Assembly (NCBI GenBank): GCA_003439945.1
Contig: QVRM01002099.1
Coordinates: 124,001-188,000, forward strand
Direction of reading: 5' to 3'
DNA from: Dermanyssus gallinae
Taxonomy: Eukaryota > Arthropoda > Arachnida > Mesostigmata > Dermanyssidae
Length of the DNA: 64,000 nt
The notes under the pieces: generated by a model
The model's database searches: none
Told to the model about the DNA's origin: nothing
What the model saw: the letters and a program-made list of their open reading frames with translations, nothing else
Position numbers and translations under genes: made by a program
Part shown: positions 45,346 to 58,156 of the stretch, in pieces
Layout of the letters: every line of letters starts with the position of its first letter
Numbering within the stretch: the stretch's first letter is position 1

Positions 45346-45919
45346 CGGTCGCCAAAACGGGCAGGTTTACAGTGAGACAACGCATTGAGGGGAGGAGGTT
45401 CAGTTGGCCTTGTCGGAGTCGTCACTTGGTTCACCGTCGCCAACGACGACGACGACGACGACGACAACTGCTACTAACTACTTCGATACTGCAACGATGC
45501 TGCCGAAGAAAAGTAACGACGTACAGATGCTCAGCTACTACGCACGCACACGACAAGGATACGGCCATATAAAAGCGGACTGACTGGTTGTCGCCGGGGT
45601 TGAGTGGATGGGAGTGGGGAGAGCGATTGTTAGTACGACTGATGGATGCAATTAATTGCGTGCTGAACGCACACCACTAAACCTCTACCGCCGGACTATA
45701 TCGTTTGCGTTTGCATTGCGTTTTGCCGTCGCGAATCACAATTGCCCACTCGCCTTCATTTATGTCCCTTTTCGACGGCTACAGCAGCGCTGGCGGCAAC
45801 AGTAACGGCAGTCTCTGGCCTTGTACAGGAAGGTGGACGCTATGTTCAGCCAATGGGCGACAATGGCAGAAGACGATGCCAGCACAAGACAACGGTGAGG
45901 TCAGGTCGACCCAGACAGC

Positions 45920-46060
45920 GACGACAACGACGACGACGACAACAACGACAACGAATAGGAAGAAGAGCAGCAATAGAACAAACAGGGGCAGAGGGCAGAA
46001 AAAAGAGGAGAAGAAGAAGAAACGCAGAAGCAGAAGAAGAAGAAGACGAAGAAGAAGGAC
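45920..46060. repeat. (GAC)n then (GAA)n triplet arrays
   Basis: gac/aac triplets (45915-45957) followed by aga/gaa triplets (45995-46060). Confidence 0.85.
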
Positions 46061-46501
46061 CTCCAGAAGTAGTTAAAGCAATGATGGAGTTGGAAGAAGA
46101 GATTTCCGGTGGGTGCATTTTTGTTGTGCTTCGTTGACTTGCTTGGCCTGCTTCGGCTTGGCGGCCTGACTTGGCTTACCCGTTCCGTACCGATGAATGC
46201 TCGACGACATGGCACAAGCACCAACGCCGGCCACCAACGAGAGACACGAGATCGAGGCTAGGGCGGAGAATAGCGAATAGAACGTTTTTATGTTCGCGCC
46301 AACGTCTTGGGTCGCGCCCCTTTAGGGCGCCCGACCGACCGCCGCTCGATAGGCAGAGTGCCTTCGGCCAAACACACGACGACGACGACACTTACACACC
46401 CACCACCACCAGCACACTTAGTGTGTTACCCAATTCAACCCCACATAGGCAGACAGGCAGATAGACAGGCGGCATGCTCTGTGTCTGTATGTATCCAACC
46501 G

Positions 46502-46735
46502 ATGGCTGTGTATGAACGAAGGGCTGTGTATGAACGGATGGCTGTGTATGAACGGATGGCTGTGTATGAACGAAGGGCTGTGTTTGAACGAAGGGCTGTG
46601 TATGAACGAAGGGCTGTGTATGAACGAAGGGCTGTGTATGAACGAAGGGCTGTGTATGAACGAAGGGCTGTGTATGAACGGATAGCTGTGTATGAACGAA
46701 GGGCTGTGTATGACCGAAGGGCTGTGTATGAACGA
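46502..46735. repeat. 18-bp minisatellite, 13 copies
   Basis: Thirteen tandem copies of agggctgtgtatgaacga (234 bp) differing by one or two substitutions each. The unit is a multiple of three, so on the plus strand it encodes a perfect hexapeptide repeat (AVYERR/M) and on the minus strand a VHTQPF repeat, both open throughout. The flanks are GC-rich and show no other coding signal. Confidence 0.98.
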
Positions 46736-47539
46736 ATGGATAAACCGCCACGGAGGCCATATTAGAACTGCTTCTGCAACTATAGCACAACCAGAACACT
46801 ACTAGCCTCCTGGCTACTACGAGTAACACTCGCCGAGACAGTGGGGCCATCGTTGATAGATACGTTCGTCTCGGGACACGTCGCCTTCTTGGATCGGCGG
46901 CGGCAGCAGCAGCGGTAGCAGCAGCCTTGCGTTCAGACGTACGTAAGTACGTTCCTCGCATGGCCGTGCGTCGATCGATGTTCATCAGTAGTGGTGTTGG
47001 TGGCGGCGGCGGTTGCACCCAGTCGCCGCGCTATCGTCGTCGTCGTCACCGACGCCGACGACGTTTTTCCCGCCGTACGCGACCGCTTGTAGATGACATG
47101 ATTGATTGTGCTTCAGTGGCCATCCGCTGAGAATAGAGACAGAAATACTCCGGCCGGGCCAGGCGGTCCGAGGCGGAAGATCCATACTCTCGTCGGTGGG
47201 TGTCCCGGCCCTGCCGCCACATTGCGGGCGTTGTCAGCTCGGAAGCTACTTGAGCTGATGTCGAAGATGATATTGCGAAGAGCGCAACACTTCGCCGCCG
47301 CCGGCCCCGAAGCCGCCCCCGCCGCCCCCGAAACCGCCCCCGAAGCCGCCATCACATTCGTAGAGTTAACGACGAGTCTATCATATCAGCATCGACCTAT
47401 GTATAGTGTGACACGGCGGGGTGGACCGCAGTTCTTGCGACATACCGCCGCCGAAGTTCGATCAAACTTCATCTGCTGGCAAGACAAGTAAACCTTTTTT
47501 TTACTTCACAGAGATAGATTGTCGGAGGAAATTACAGCT

Positions 47540-48199
<660 letters not shown>

Positions 48200-48435
48200 T
48201 TCGTAAATGGTAGCTCCATTTGGCGACCAAACTTTAAGAAAGATATCGAGGTACTTGAAAAGATTCAACACACATTTTTGACTAGCCTGGCCTGAAATGT
48301 AAGTTAAACCGTGACAAACTCTCAGTTACCCCCGATTAAGGAATTTTATGAGCAGGCGGATTTGTATTTTTTTTCGGGACACTGAGTTAGAAGCTGAGTC
48401 GACGTGCTCTCTAGAGAAGTTACAAGGACTTAAAG
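48200..48435 (+). pseudogene. Non-LTR retrotransposon fragment (C-terminal part of ORF2)
   Basis: The plus strand from about 48203 encodes GSSIWRPNFKKDIEVLEKIQ, which matches the hallmark region after the reverse-transcriptase domain of LINEs of the Jockey/CR1-like group (Y-x-S-x-x-W-x-P then KDI-x-x-LE-x-IQ). After a frame change a PGLK block (about 48283) and then a diverged tail follow. At least one frameshift and internal stops show it is dead. No reverse transcriptase domain is visible upstream and no EN domain, so this is a 5'-truncated, decayed copy. Confidence 0.55.
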
Positions 48436-49020
48436 ACTAAGTGATACATTATCGTGGAGACGCGTAAGACAGCTGTGCCAGTAACGTTTAGGCTATGCGA
48501 CGTAATTAATTTAAGTGCTATAAATTTATGCTGATATAGATGTGTACATGTGTCTTGTACATTTTTTGAGTAAAGGCGATTTTGTAATGTAAAAAAATGT
48601 TATATATTGTAAGCAGGATTACATTAATTAATCTTCTTGTTCTTCTAATAATAAAAGTAGCAGCATTTTGTCTTACAATATGGTTTTATAAAGGACCAGT
48701 GCAGGCTATGTACGTTTTGCAGAGAAAGTACTCATCGCCGACAAGACGGAGAAAGTAAAACAAAACAAACTTCTCAAAGAGACTAGAATTAAGACCTTGC
48801 TTAAGGAAGCTGTTTTTAAATCTAGGCTATACTTGTGCTGACTGAAACTGGTAGCAAGTCTCGGGCTAGTCGGTTGCGTGATATCAATAAGATGGTTGTA
48901 ACAATGAAAATAATCATTATAATAACAGTAATAACCAGTACGTGCTTGTTGGCATCAATCGTTGTGCTCTCGAAGTCTTTCACACAAACAAAAAAAGTCT
49001 ATAATGGCAACGACAACACT
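48436..49020. other. Stretch without recognisable gene
   Basis: AT-rich; may include the 3' untranslated part of the LINE fragment, but no poly-A or tandem 3' tail is clear. Confidence 0.4.
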
Positions 49021-49504
49021 GGGACATAGATATTGCTAGGGCGTGTGTATATTGAATCCGGACTTTGCTGGCAGTGATCAATTGCGCTGCTCTGTTGCGG
49101 TGTTTGACGGCAGTCTCTGTTCACGGCAGTCTCATCATTGTCGGGTTTGATATGGTGCCTGTTGTCGCTAGCCACATAGCACTCTTGCATTTTAATGAGG
49201 GGCGTGAACATGAACGACACATGCCTACCTGCCTAACCTGCCTAACTAGCATCACATCGATCGTCATACTAGCTTTTAGTCATGCCTGCTTTTCTCTTGC
49301 TCAACCTCATTCTTTTTCCAACAGCACCACCATTCTCAAATTGTTATCGTTATCGTCATCACCAGCATCACCATGTCCCCAATGAGTCTCTCCACTCCAG
49401 CTACCTTAACTTCTTCCATCCCCCAAACCTCGTCCGCGTTTGCCGCAGCTATTTCGTCGTAGCACTCCACAGCCTCCGGAGTGCCACCAAACCCCCGCCG
49501 TAAG

Positions 49505-49556
49505 TGGATAGATAGATAGATATATAGATAGATAGATACATAGATAGATAGATGAG
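49505..49556. repeat. (GATA)n tetranucleotide array
   Basis: About 50 bp of gata with tata and cata interruptions. Further GATA patches occur at 30141-30155, 41738-41764 and 50388-50406. Confidence 0.95.
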
Positions 49557-50019
49557 TGGTGAAGCCAACGGTGGCATGGTGCATGTCAATGAATGACATA
49601 CATGCTATATGCAGGTCGATTGCAAAACGTTTTGAGGTAGCCAAGGCGGTCGCCTTCTGCTGCAAAGCAAGTGCACGCATAGAAGTCTGTAACAACAGGC
49701 GGACGCAGTAGTTCTGATGGTTGTGGTAGTGGTAGTAGCGGCGGCAGCAGTAGCAGCAGCAAAAGCGGCTGTAGCTTGTATACATGTGTGTCTCATGTGC
49801 AAGATGATGTCACCCCAACTCACCCCTGGTTTCTGTCGGCGTCACTCCCTCTACCCCCGCCCTCCAACAACAACAACCCCACAGCGCCACGCTCACCGTT
49901 CGGCGCTCATGCAACGGTCAGTGTTTTGCTTGCTTGCTTGTTTTCCTGGCTATAGTCGGGAGTTAGTGGGTCGCGCATTTGCCGGTCCACCATCTGTCGA
50001 CTCCCGATCGCAATGGGAG

Positions 50020-50150
50020 CTGTTGTTGTTGTGGAGTCTGTTGCTGCTGTTGTTCCTGCTGTTGCTGTTATCGTCGGTGTTATTGCTGCTGTTGTTATCA
50101 TGATTGTTGTTGTTGTTGTGGTTGTTGTTGTTGCTATTGTCGTTGAGCCA
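50020..50150. repeat. (TTG/CTG)n array
   Basis: Imperfect triplets of about 130 bp; reads poly-Val/Leu on the plus strand and Asn/Ser-rich on the minus. Confidence 0.85.
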
Positions 50151-50920
50151 GAAGCTAGCAACGACCATAGATATATGGTTGATCCGTCGTCGTCGGCTGC
50201 AGCGGGTCGAGTCGGTTCGGTTCCGGCTTCCGAACAGCTTAAAGTCATGTTTGTCATGTCGTGTCACCTCTGCGAGTATCATCGAAGAAGCTCGAGAGCA
50301 GCGACAGTGAGCGACAAGACCAAAGCGGGAAAGATGCCAGCGAACGAGAGAGATAGAAACAGCGAGATATAGTAGAATAGGTAGCTTGAGAGATAGACAG
50401 ATAGATCGGTAGGTAGGTAAGGTAGCAAAATAGAGATGGGGTGATGTTAGAAGAGCCCGCGTACGCTGCGCGCGTCGATCGAAACTAGACAAGGCGTAAC
50501 GAGTTCGTCTGGTTGTCCAGGATTCTTGTTAGTTGGCCGATTGACTGATTGATGGACGGCGATGATGACTTTGAAGATGACATGGAAGATGTCCCTATGG
50601 AAAGGTGCTCACCAGCGCTATTGGTTACTCATTGGTTAAGACCTGACAAATACAACGAAGCGACAACGACGACGACGACGACAACAACGACGACAACAGC
50701 AGTAGCAGTCAGGCAGTGATGGTAGAATGGCGAAATGGTGTCACGTCTCATTGCACTCTCTTAGCTTTCTCCCCTTCTATCTTCCTTGCCCTGGGTCCGT
50801 TCGAGCTCACCCGAGAGATAGATAGCGCTCTCCTGTTTCTTCTGTGACGACCAGTGACACATGGTTTGAAGCATGGTGATTCACCCCAGAACATCTCTTG
50901 TTTTTCGATAGTCCATATAC

Positions 50921-50926
<6 letters not shown>

Positions 50927-50969
<43 letters not shown>
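50927..50969. repeat. (AT)n microsatellite
   Basis: About 43 bp AT. Confidence 0.95.
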
Positions 50970-50972
<3 letters not shown>

Positions 50973-51579
50973 GTACAGCTGCCCATCTCGAATGACACCT
51001 GTCAACCGTAGCCGCTAACCTTGGGCTTCTTCGATCCGATCACTGTGAAGCGTAGTAACGGCTCGAACTAGAGCAGCATCACCATCCAGCGTCACCAAAC
51101 ATCGTAGCAACAGCAACAACAACAACGACAACAGTAACTTCAAAACCGCATCGTGCTTCACGTTGATATGAAGGAACCGTTGTGAGGACTCGTTGTCTAT
51201 CTATCTGCCTAGTGAAAAGAAGCAAGCTCAGTAACATGTCTGGCTTTTGAGTGCAACAGAATCACCATCATCATCACCATTATCGTGAACGCCTCATCGC
51301 CTCGATCACGGTTGCCTCTGTCGCGCTTATTGCTGCCTGTCGTGGCGGATGGCGAAACAAACCGTTCAGCGCTCTCAAGCGCGTCACCGGCGGCGACGAA
51401 CTCGAAGCTGCATCGTCAGAGCGAGCGGCCAGATGGAGCGGCCAACCACGATGCTGTTGCCGCATCCGGCGACCGCGGCGAATCGCCTTTAAACGCATCG
51501 CGTCGTCCAGTCACCTTCGCCATAGCCACCGCCGCCCGCCGCTGCTCTTGTGGCCGCTGTCCTAACTAGCATTGTCGAG

Positions 51580-51975
51580 ATTGTTGTTGTTGTTGTCGAG
51601 ATAGTCGTTGTTGTTGTTGTGAATGTTGTCGTTGTTGCTTCTGTTGCAGTTTTGGTTGTCGAGTGGACGATTTTTTTACATCGTTAATGTCAATTTTCCG
51701 AAGCTATGACATCGTTTAGTCACAGCAAGGGGGTCGCGCGGTCAGTTGGAAGCAAAGACGGTACAGTTTTTTGATGCCAATCAAATTTTGTTGTTGTTTC
51801 GGTTGTTGCTGTTATTGTTTCGGTTGTTGCTGTTATTGTTTCGGTAGCTGTTGGTGTTGTTGTTTCGGTAGCTATTCGTGTTGTTGTTGTTGTTGTTGTT
51901 GTTGTTGTCGGGAGCTGTTGTTGTTTCGATAGCGGTCGTTATTGTTATTGTTGTTGTCGTCGTTGTTGTACATTG
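51580..51975. repeat. (TTG)n-rich region with duplicated gttgctgttattgtttcg unit
   Basis: TTG triplets at 51580-51650 and again 51788-51975. Within the second block, ttgttgtttcggttgttgctgttattgtttcgg is duplicated (51786-51843) and tttcggtagct recurs (51840, 51863). Confidence 0.9.
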
Positions 51976-52599
51976 TCGAGTGCAAGGCAGTGTTGACGAG
52001 CTCCGAGAGCGCTCAAAATGTTGGAGCTTCGCCGCGATGCAAGCAATGCCGGTGGTCTCCAAAACGTGGAGAACGGCCTCTTGTCGCCTCTTGAGAGCGC
52101 TAACTGGCACAGTTACCTCTACTTGTAGTGATGACTACGTCTAATGCTGTGCTCGGTGTTGCAGCAAATGCACCGGCAGGACCAACAAGAGCAACAACAA
52201 CCACCATCACAACAACAACAACAACAACAGAACATGAAGCGCGACGCAATTCGCCTGTCTGTTTCAATCTGTCAGTCATCGAAGACTGCTCGCTCAGGTC
52301 TCCAGAGTGGTGGGAAGCGCAGCGTCCACCCAGGTACGCCTGTGCAGCTGTTCCTGCATGTGTGCAAAGTACGCCATGAAGCTTCGATCCTAGACACAGG
52401 ATAGTGGTTGCTCACCATCACGACCAGCCCCCAGTGACGACACTGCTGTTGGTCGGTCTGAGAGCGTCGCCGAGCGTCATTGAGTTAGTAGCAGTGCTGA
52501 TCATAATGCTATGATGGTAATGGTTATGGTGGTGGTGTTGGTGGTAGTGATGATTAGAATGATCATCATCACCATTCTAGTAACTGCACTTGCTTGTTG

Positions 52600-53220
52600 C
52601 TAACTAGATATCTTCACAACGGATAGTTAAGGGTTTTATACACCCACGACACGCTGAAACCTCCAAACATCTGCCCGTATGTGACTCCCCTCGGCACCTA
52701 GCCTGAACCTAAAGTGCAGCCTAAACGTAAAGCAAGGCTAACCTCGTTTGGTTCGAAGGAACACTGAACTGAATGCCACAAAGTAGAAAGACAGTCACTT
52801 ATGTGCTAACGTCATATTTGACTACGTAAAGTATTTGTACACTGTTGAGTTTGTTTAGCAAACTACGCCCTAATGGCGCTATCGTATTATGCGTCTGCAT
52901 GCGCCTGTTTAGTGCAATGCAGTTGGTATGGACTTCTAGAACAATTAAGTTACGATGTGTTTATGTTAGATCCTATCTGTGTGTGTGCGTCTGTTTCGCG
53001 TCTACTAGGAGATGAACGATACGCATTCGTTTCCATCTACACATATGAGGCTTTTTGGGTAGAAAAATAATCTACCCTATTAGCAACCCTATTAGGAGAG
53101 ATGTCCACCAAGAGGGTGGAGGGATTCAAAATCCTGTCCCCAAAACTCTCCACTACGGCAGCGAGATCGGGAAACGTGTTTTTGAGAGAGTAGAAGCATA
53201 AGCTTTAATAACGCCAACGT
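52600..53220. other. Stretch without recognisable gene
   Basis: Low-repeat DNA. Contains a local repeat of tatta-gcaacccta / tattaggagag near 53078-53098. A plus frame of 65 codons (52873-53070) lacks support. Confidence 0.4.
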
Positions 53221-53224
53221 TTGT

Positions 53225-53731
53225 TTATATCATATCACCATGGCGTCGTGGTGATCGCTTGGACAACAAAACGCCATAAATTATTGGGACAAGTGGACAC
53301 TTTTCATAAAACAATGATCTGAACATATCATGTGGCGTACGAGCATGGAGGAGCAAAACTCCCGCCAAAGTTAGCGGAAATACGAGTCTAATTTTTTTTG
53401 TCGTAACGACACGAGGGTGTATCCTCGTTCCATAGCACTCGTGTCGGTTGTTGCCGCGGTAGCACAGGAGCACAGATGTGCGACGAATTGCATCTGATAC
53501 TTCGTCATGATTATCATTGGAAGCGAAGGTTCCTGCTACTTCGACCACTGAGTCTGGGTCGTCCATTCGGGCAGAGGAAAGCGCTGAACTGGATAGGTAG
53601 TCTACGGCGCCACCGCGCAAAATGCTCGTGGATACGTCTATGGAAGGCGACGGGCCAAATAAGAATGCGCATCGTAGCATCAGCATGGGAACAGCTGAAC
53701 GGCGCAGCACCGATGAATGAAATGAAGCCAA
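53225..53731 (-). CDS. Uninterrupted 168-codon frame, unidentified
   Basis: Runs from an ATG at 53731 to a TAA at 53225 on the minus strand with balanced amino-acid usage and no simple repeat. It has a Met/Leu-rich N-terminal segment (VPMLMLRCAFLF), an acidic middle (MDDPDSVVEVAG) and a hydrophobic patch further on (IRLVFPLTLAGVLLL). The plus strand is also open for 90 codons over 53476-53748, which weakens the case. No domain or homologue recognised. It could be an orphan single-exon gene, part of a mobile element, or chance. Confidence 0.22.
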   Translation of the reverse strand: MASFHSSVLRRSAVPMLMLRCAFLFGPSPSIDVSTSILRGGAVDYLSSSALSSARMDDPDSVVEVAGTFASNDNHDEVSDAIRRTSVLLCYRGNNRHECYGTRIHPRVVTTKKIRLVFPLTLAGVLLLHARTPHDMFRSLFYEKCPLVPIIYGVLLSKRSPRRHGDMI

Positions 53732-53754
53732 TAAGTAAAAAAATGTGAGAGCTA

Positions 53755-53795
53755 TATATATATAGAGATAGAGAGAGAGAGAGAGAGAGAAAAGG
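53755..53795. repeat. (AT)n(GA)n compound microsatellite
   Basis: Short tatata run into about 25 bp of (GA)n. Confidence 0.9.
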
Positions 53796-55142
53796 AAGGG
53801 AAGAGGGAGAGGAGGTAGAGAAGATAACAGGGCCAGTAAAGACCAAGATCATGCGAGGCAGAAATTGCACAACGTAACATTGCAACAGTATCACCTCACC
53901 CACGATGGATCCGTCCGACTGAAACAGCTCGCGCCTTTTGAGGGTGTGTTTGCAGCCACGTGCGACGTCTGCGTCTCAAAGTACGAGACAGTAGACCGAA
54001 GGGGGTTTGGGGGAGAGGGCGAGACAAAGTTAAGGGAACGTCGTCGAGCCAGCGAGCCGTGAGGTCCTCGTTATCGCCGTCTCCTCTCTCTCTCTCTCTC
54101 TCTCTGCATTCTCAGTCCGCTGCCTCGGGTGTCTTCATCGGCCCTCTTTCATTTACCGCCACATCACGCCGCACCCCCTCGGCCCCCTCAGCTCCCGAAC
54201 CCCCTCTCCCCCGGATATCTCTCAAACGCCGCGATGAATCTGGTGTCAGACGGGCGCATCGAATCGCTCTCAAGTGGCTACTTAAGCCGGAACAGCCGTC
54301 GCTCGTCGCTGACAATGGTACTCGGCCGGGCGGGGAGGCAAGACAAAAGATGGTAACGAGATCGAGAGACCGGAGCGAGGGAAAGAATAGAAAGAGAAAG
54401 GGAAGGATATACGAAAACTAGGAGATACAAATATGAAAGGGGGAGAGAGAGAGGCAAAGAGAGAGAGAGAAACTGATAGGAGAGAGAAAACAGAGCGAGA
54501 TGGGGTCACTGTACGATGAGAACGCCGCGTTCGTTTGAGAAGCATCGTTAGTAGCTGGGGGCGGTGGCGGAGGCGGCATCGTGCAATCAGCACGTGACCG
54601 GAGAGACCGGCGAGCAAGCGCAACCAAGTGCCAGACGATCGACTTGGGCTGCTCGGGGCACGCCGACGGAATCGGGTGGAATCCGATGGCCGATTCGGTC
54701 CCGCCCCCAGATCCCGATCACAGTCATATAGACACAGACACACACACACACGCCTAGGTGGCACGAGCGGGCTAGAGGGGGGCGCAACTCTAGTTAGCGA
54801 GATGGAACGAGGAGACGCATGACGACGACACGTAGGATGATACAGGCAGAACGCATACTTGGGGGGTGGCGGGGGGATAGAGGTGGCGAGGGCAGACAGG
54901 AAGGCTAAGAGGACTAAGGAGACTTTGTAGGAGGTAAGGCATGAAGTAGAAAGGAGACAGGAAGCGCATCAACGAGCAAGAACGAACACAAAATGTAGCC
55001 GCACACGGTGCGGATTAAGATCATCGTTCAAATCTCTCCTCTCGTCGGAACGCGGAACACTCAAGTCGCGAATGCTGGTTTGGCCAGTGCTCGTGCACGT
55101 GCATCATAACAGTATCGTTGGAGACTGCGCGTCGCTATCTAC

Positions 55143-55145
<3 letters not shown>

Positions 55146-55186
<41 letters not shown>
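55146..55186. repeat. (AT)n microsatellite
   Basis: About 41 bp AT followed by gtgtgt. Confidence 0.95.
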
Positions 55187-55192
<6 letters not shown>

Positions 55193-55469
55193 ATTTGCAA
55201 GCGCAGCATTACACTACCGTTGCCAAACTCTTCTAAACAATATAACACTTCAACGGTATGCATATGAACAAGCATCCGTTTTCGAGTGGGGAAATAGCGC
55301 GTTAGCTTCAACGCGCACGGGACAACAGTACGGAGAAGAGTCGCCTGAAAGACCCACCAGTATTATGGACTACCATCGTGCTACAGCGTCGTGCAGGGTA
55401 TTGTATCGTACATCAGTCGGACCCTTGTGCCAGCTGGCGTCGAGAAGAAAATGTTTGCTTTCTTGATTA

Positions 55470-56540
55470 CTTGCTGCACTGTGACTGGGTGATCGGCGAT
55501 TGGCGCTGAAAAACGAAGACTCTCTCGTTTCGTTTACCCCACCCTTGTGGACACGACACGGAGTTGTGGCCCACTGTCACCACACCTGACACCTGACGCA
55601 TATAGTAGTAATTCGAGACAATAGAACAATAGTCCTAAGCAAAAACTATACCGACTCGATATCGCCTCGGCGTCCCTCGATATCTCGTTTTTCATTTACT
55701 TGATCCTCAGTCAGTGGCTAGCTGGCATAGCCAAAGCTGCGCGAATATTGGCTATTGGATCAGATGCATAAGGTTAGAAAATTTGTGTAAGGTCAGTGTG
55801 GTACTGAGAACGTCTGTTGCAAATCACACATATGTACACAGTTTTGTAGAGTAATATAATAATACCAATAATACTCATATGAATATTAAAAAAATAAGTA
55901 TAGAAGATGTTAGTGGCGATCGACGCGAGGCCATGTCTTTGAGACAGATGATATCTTTGGTCGTTTTAAGGGAAAACGTAGTTTCTACTATAGACGCCAT
56001 GAACTAACAGAGAGTAAGCATAGCACGACTCTAGCATAGCACGTTCTTACTTCAAAATTGTAATAACTGATTATAATAATAATACAACCTCAACATTGCT
56101 TAACATGCAAATAATACTCATTATCATCATTATAAGCATCGTCATCGTGACATTATAAACGCACTTTTATAAACACGTACTGGGTTAAGGAGAAAACACA
56201 CCATTGGCATTTGTCTATGCGTCGCTTAGGAATTGAACTTGCAAGAAATATGTTGACGAGACGGTGAGGTGGAGAATGGCCTCCGAAGCAAAAGCGCGAC
56301 GCAAAATGAGTTGATGCTGAAGATTATCTTTTTCCTTTCTCTCTCGTTATATATATATTACATAACAAATGTATATTTTGCTACACACTTTCACTTCGGC
56401 GCACATGCAGTAGTGACGTTATTGAACTATTTCGACACATACATTTGGCCATACGTCACATAAAAATGTTTTATATAAATATTATCTACTTTATTTCAAT
56501 AGACACGGAAAGAAGTAGTAGATAGAAGTAGTAGCAGTTT
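55470..56540. other. Low-repeat stretch without recognisable gene
   Basis: About 1 kb AT-rich with a tandem echo of gcatagcacg (56016-56044) and small (ATA) patches (55856-55885, 56074-56087). Confidence 0.45.
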
Positions 56541-56662
56541 GCATGGCCAAATTGTCCGGCCATCGCTTGGACAAAATGGCGCTTTTCTTCCTGTTGTGTT
56601 TTTGTGTTTGTTATTGGTCGTCCCCCTTTATCCCTATTGTGTTTTCTTTGTGTTGGTTAGGC

Positions 56663-56727
56663 TCGGAGAAAATGTTAAGCATCTCTCAATCGAATAAAGA
56701 CCCGAATCTCCCAAAGCTCAGACGAGA
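56663..56727 (+). CDS. Candidate internal exon with strong splice sites
   Basis: A long pyrimidine-rich tract (tttatccctattgtgttttctttgtgttggttag) ends at 56662 and is followed by 65 nt with only one open frame (SEKMLSISQSNKDPNLPKLR) and a consensus donor GA|GTAAGTGA at 56727/56728. Alternatively it is the 3' part of a longer first exon starting with ATG at 56543, which would add a hydrophobic segment (MALFFLLCFCVCYW) resembling a signal or membrane anchor encoded by the pyrimidine tract itself. Partner exons were not found. Confidence 0.3.
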
Positions 56728-57508
56728 GTAAGTGAGGCCAAGCAATTTTTTGCAAATTTCGTCGTGCGCGTCTTATCGGCATGAGATGGTGACGACGGTG
56801 AGCCCCCCCTCCCGCCCCCCTCGTGATGACAACTGCGTCAGCGGCAAGCAGCGACGCGGATGGCGATGGAAGTTCTGAAACGAAAACCGAATGCCGCATG
56901 GCTACCCCGGACAGTCTGCTGGCACGCTTGCACCCCCCAACCGTGGAGCCCGCACTCTGAGCCTCGCGGTCGGTGTGAGCCTGTCAGGGTTTGACGTCAA
57001 CAAATGAAATTTGCGCACCAATTTAGCGCCTGCAATCCGCAATGGCCACACACATGTCTGCATCGACGACACATTCTCGCAGCTGACGTCATTGTCATAG
57101 CCGCTGTTTTCCTCTTTCCGCTGTAAGACTAACCGAGCGGGTCGCACAGCAACGCAGCGGCGGACGCCAGCGTAGGCACATCTGAAGCAAGAAAGCTTCA
57201 AACGGCCAATGGGCGTGTTTTGCCAGGCGTTTGCCGGCAACAGATTGCAAACAAGCGATTGCTGTTTGACAGGAACGAAAATGGAGCGAATAAAACGAAT
57301 TGAAATTGGAAAAAAGAACCACGCCGAAGCAGAGCGGTCGTGCAGAGCGGAGCTACCTGCTCGCTCGGGAACGATGCCTGTTTCGAAAGAGACAGAAGAG
57401 TGGCTGATCTCCTACATAGTAATAGTACCGTACGTATATTAAGATATATGATCGGCTTCCGTCGACGTTGGCGCCCGACGATCCCGCCTTGACCGATTAG
57501 GGCGTCTG

Positions 57509-57640
57509 ACAACAACGGCAACAACAACAGCAACAGCAACAACAACAGCAACAGCAACAACAACAGCAACAGCAACAACAACAGCAACAGCAACAGCAAC
57601 AACAACAGCAACAACAACAGCAACAACAACAACAATATAA
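57509..57640. repeat. (CAACAG)n / (CAA)n array
   Basis: About 130 bp of caacaacagcaacag-type hexamer/triplet mixture. Minus frames read poly-Leu (148 codons at 57198-57644) or poly-Val/Ala; repeat-derived. Confidence 0.95.
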
Positions 57641-58139
57641 ACACGCGACGAGGCCACTGATGGTGATGATGTTGATGGTGGTTTTGGGGGTCTGGGGAGG
57701 TGCGGATTGGCTACGAATATTGTACAGCTAATATTTCACGGCGGCTTTCCACCATAGAAACACTTTCATTTGCTTCCCTTTTACTGAACTGCTGAGTACA
57801 GATACTGAGTACGCCTTCCTCCCCACACCCCCCACCGCCCCGCTCCGCCGCGTTCTCCCCAGAACTGTTCTGGCGGTCAGAAGCGCCGTCGCCGGCGGAA
57901 GCGGTGTCAGAGAAAAGACAGGAAGCGGGGGCCAAGTTGGAACACCAACTCCGAAACATCTGAAATTGTATGAAGCCGCTTGCTGCTGCTACTGCTGGTG
58001 AAGCCCGACTCAACGACACACTAGTCTATCTGCATCTCGCTGGCGAGTTGCATGTACATGCACGGTGCACGCAGATGCTTGACTAGGGGGGCACGTAGTC
58101 CGCTGGAGTAGGCGTTGGTATGTTATTGTTGGCCATTTA

Positions 58140-58156
58140 GGGGGGGGGGGGGGGAG
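58140..58156 (+). repeat. G homopolymer
   Basis: Run of about 14 G residues followed by aggagggg. Confidence 0.85.

Noticed and set aside
46307..47018. 152-codon plus and 208-codon minus frames over the 18-bp minisatellite
   Set aside because: Not called as CDS because the repeat is stop-free on both strands and flanks show no coding signal. Kept as a finding only.
57198..57644. 148-codon poly-Leu frame
   Set aside because: Entirely due to the CAACAG array read on the minus strand.
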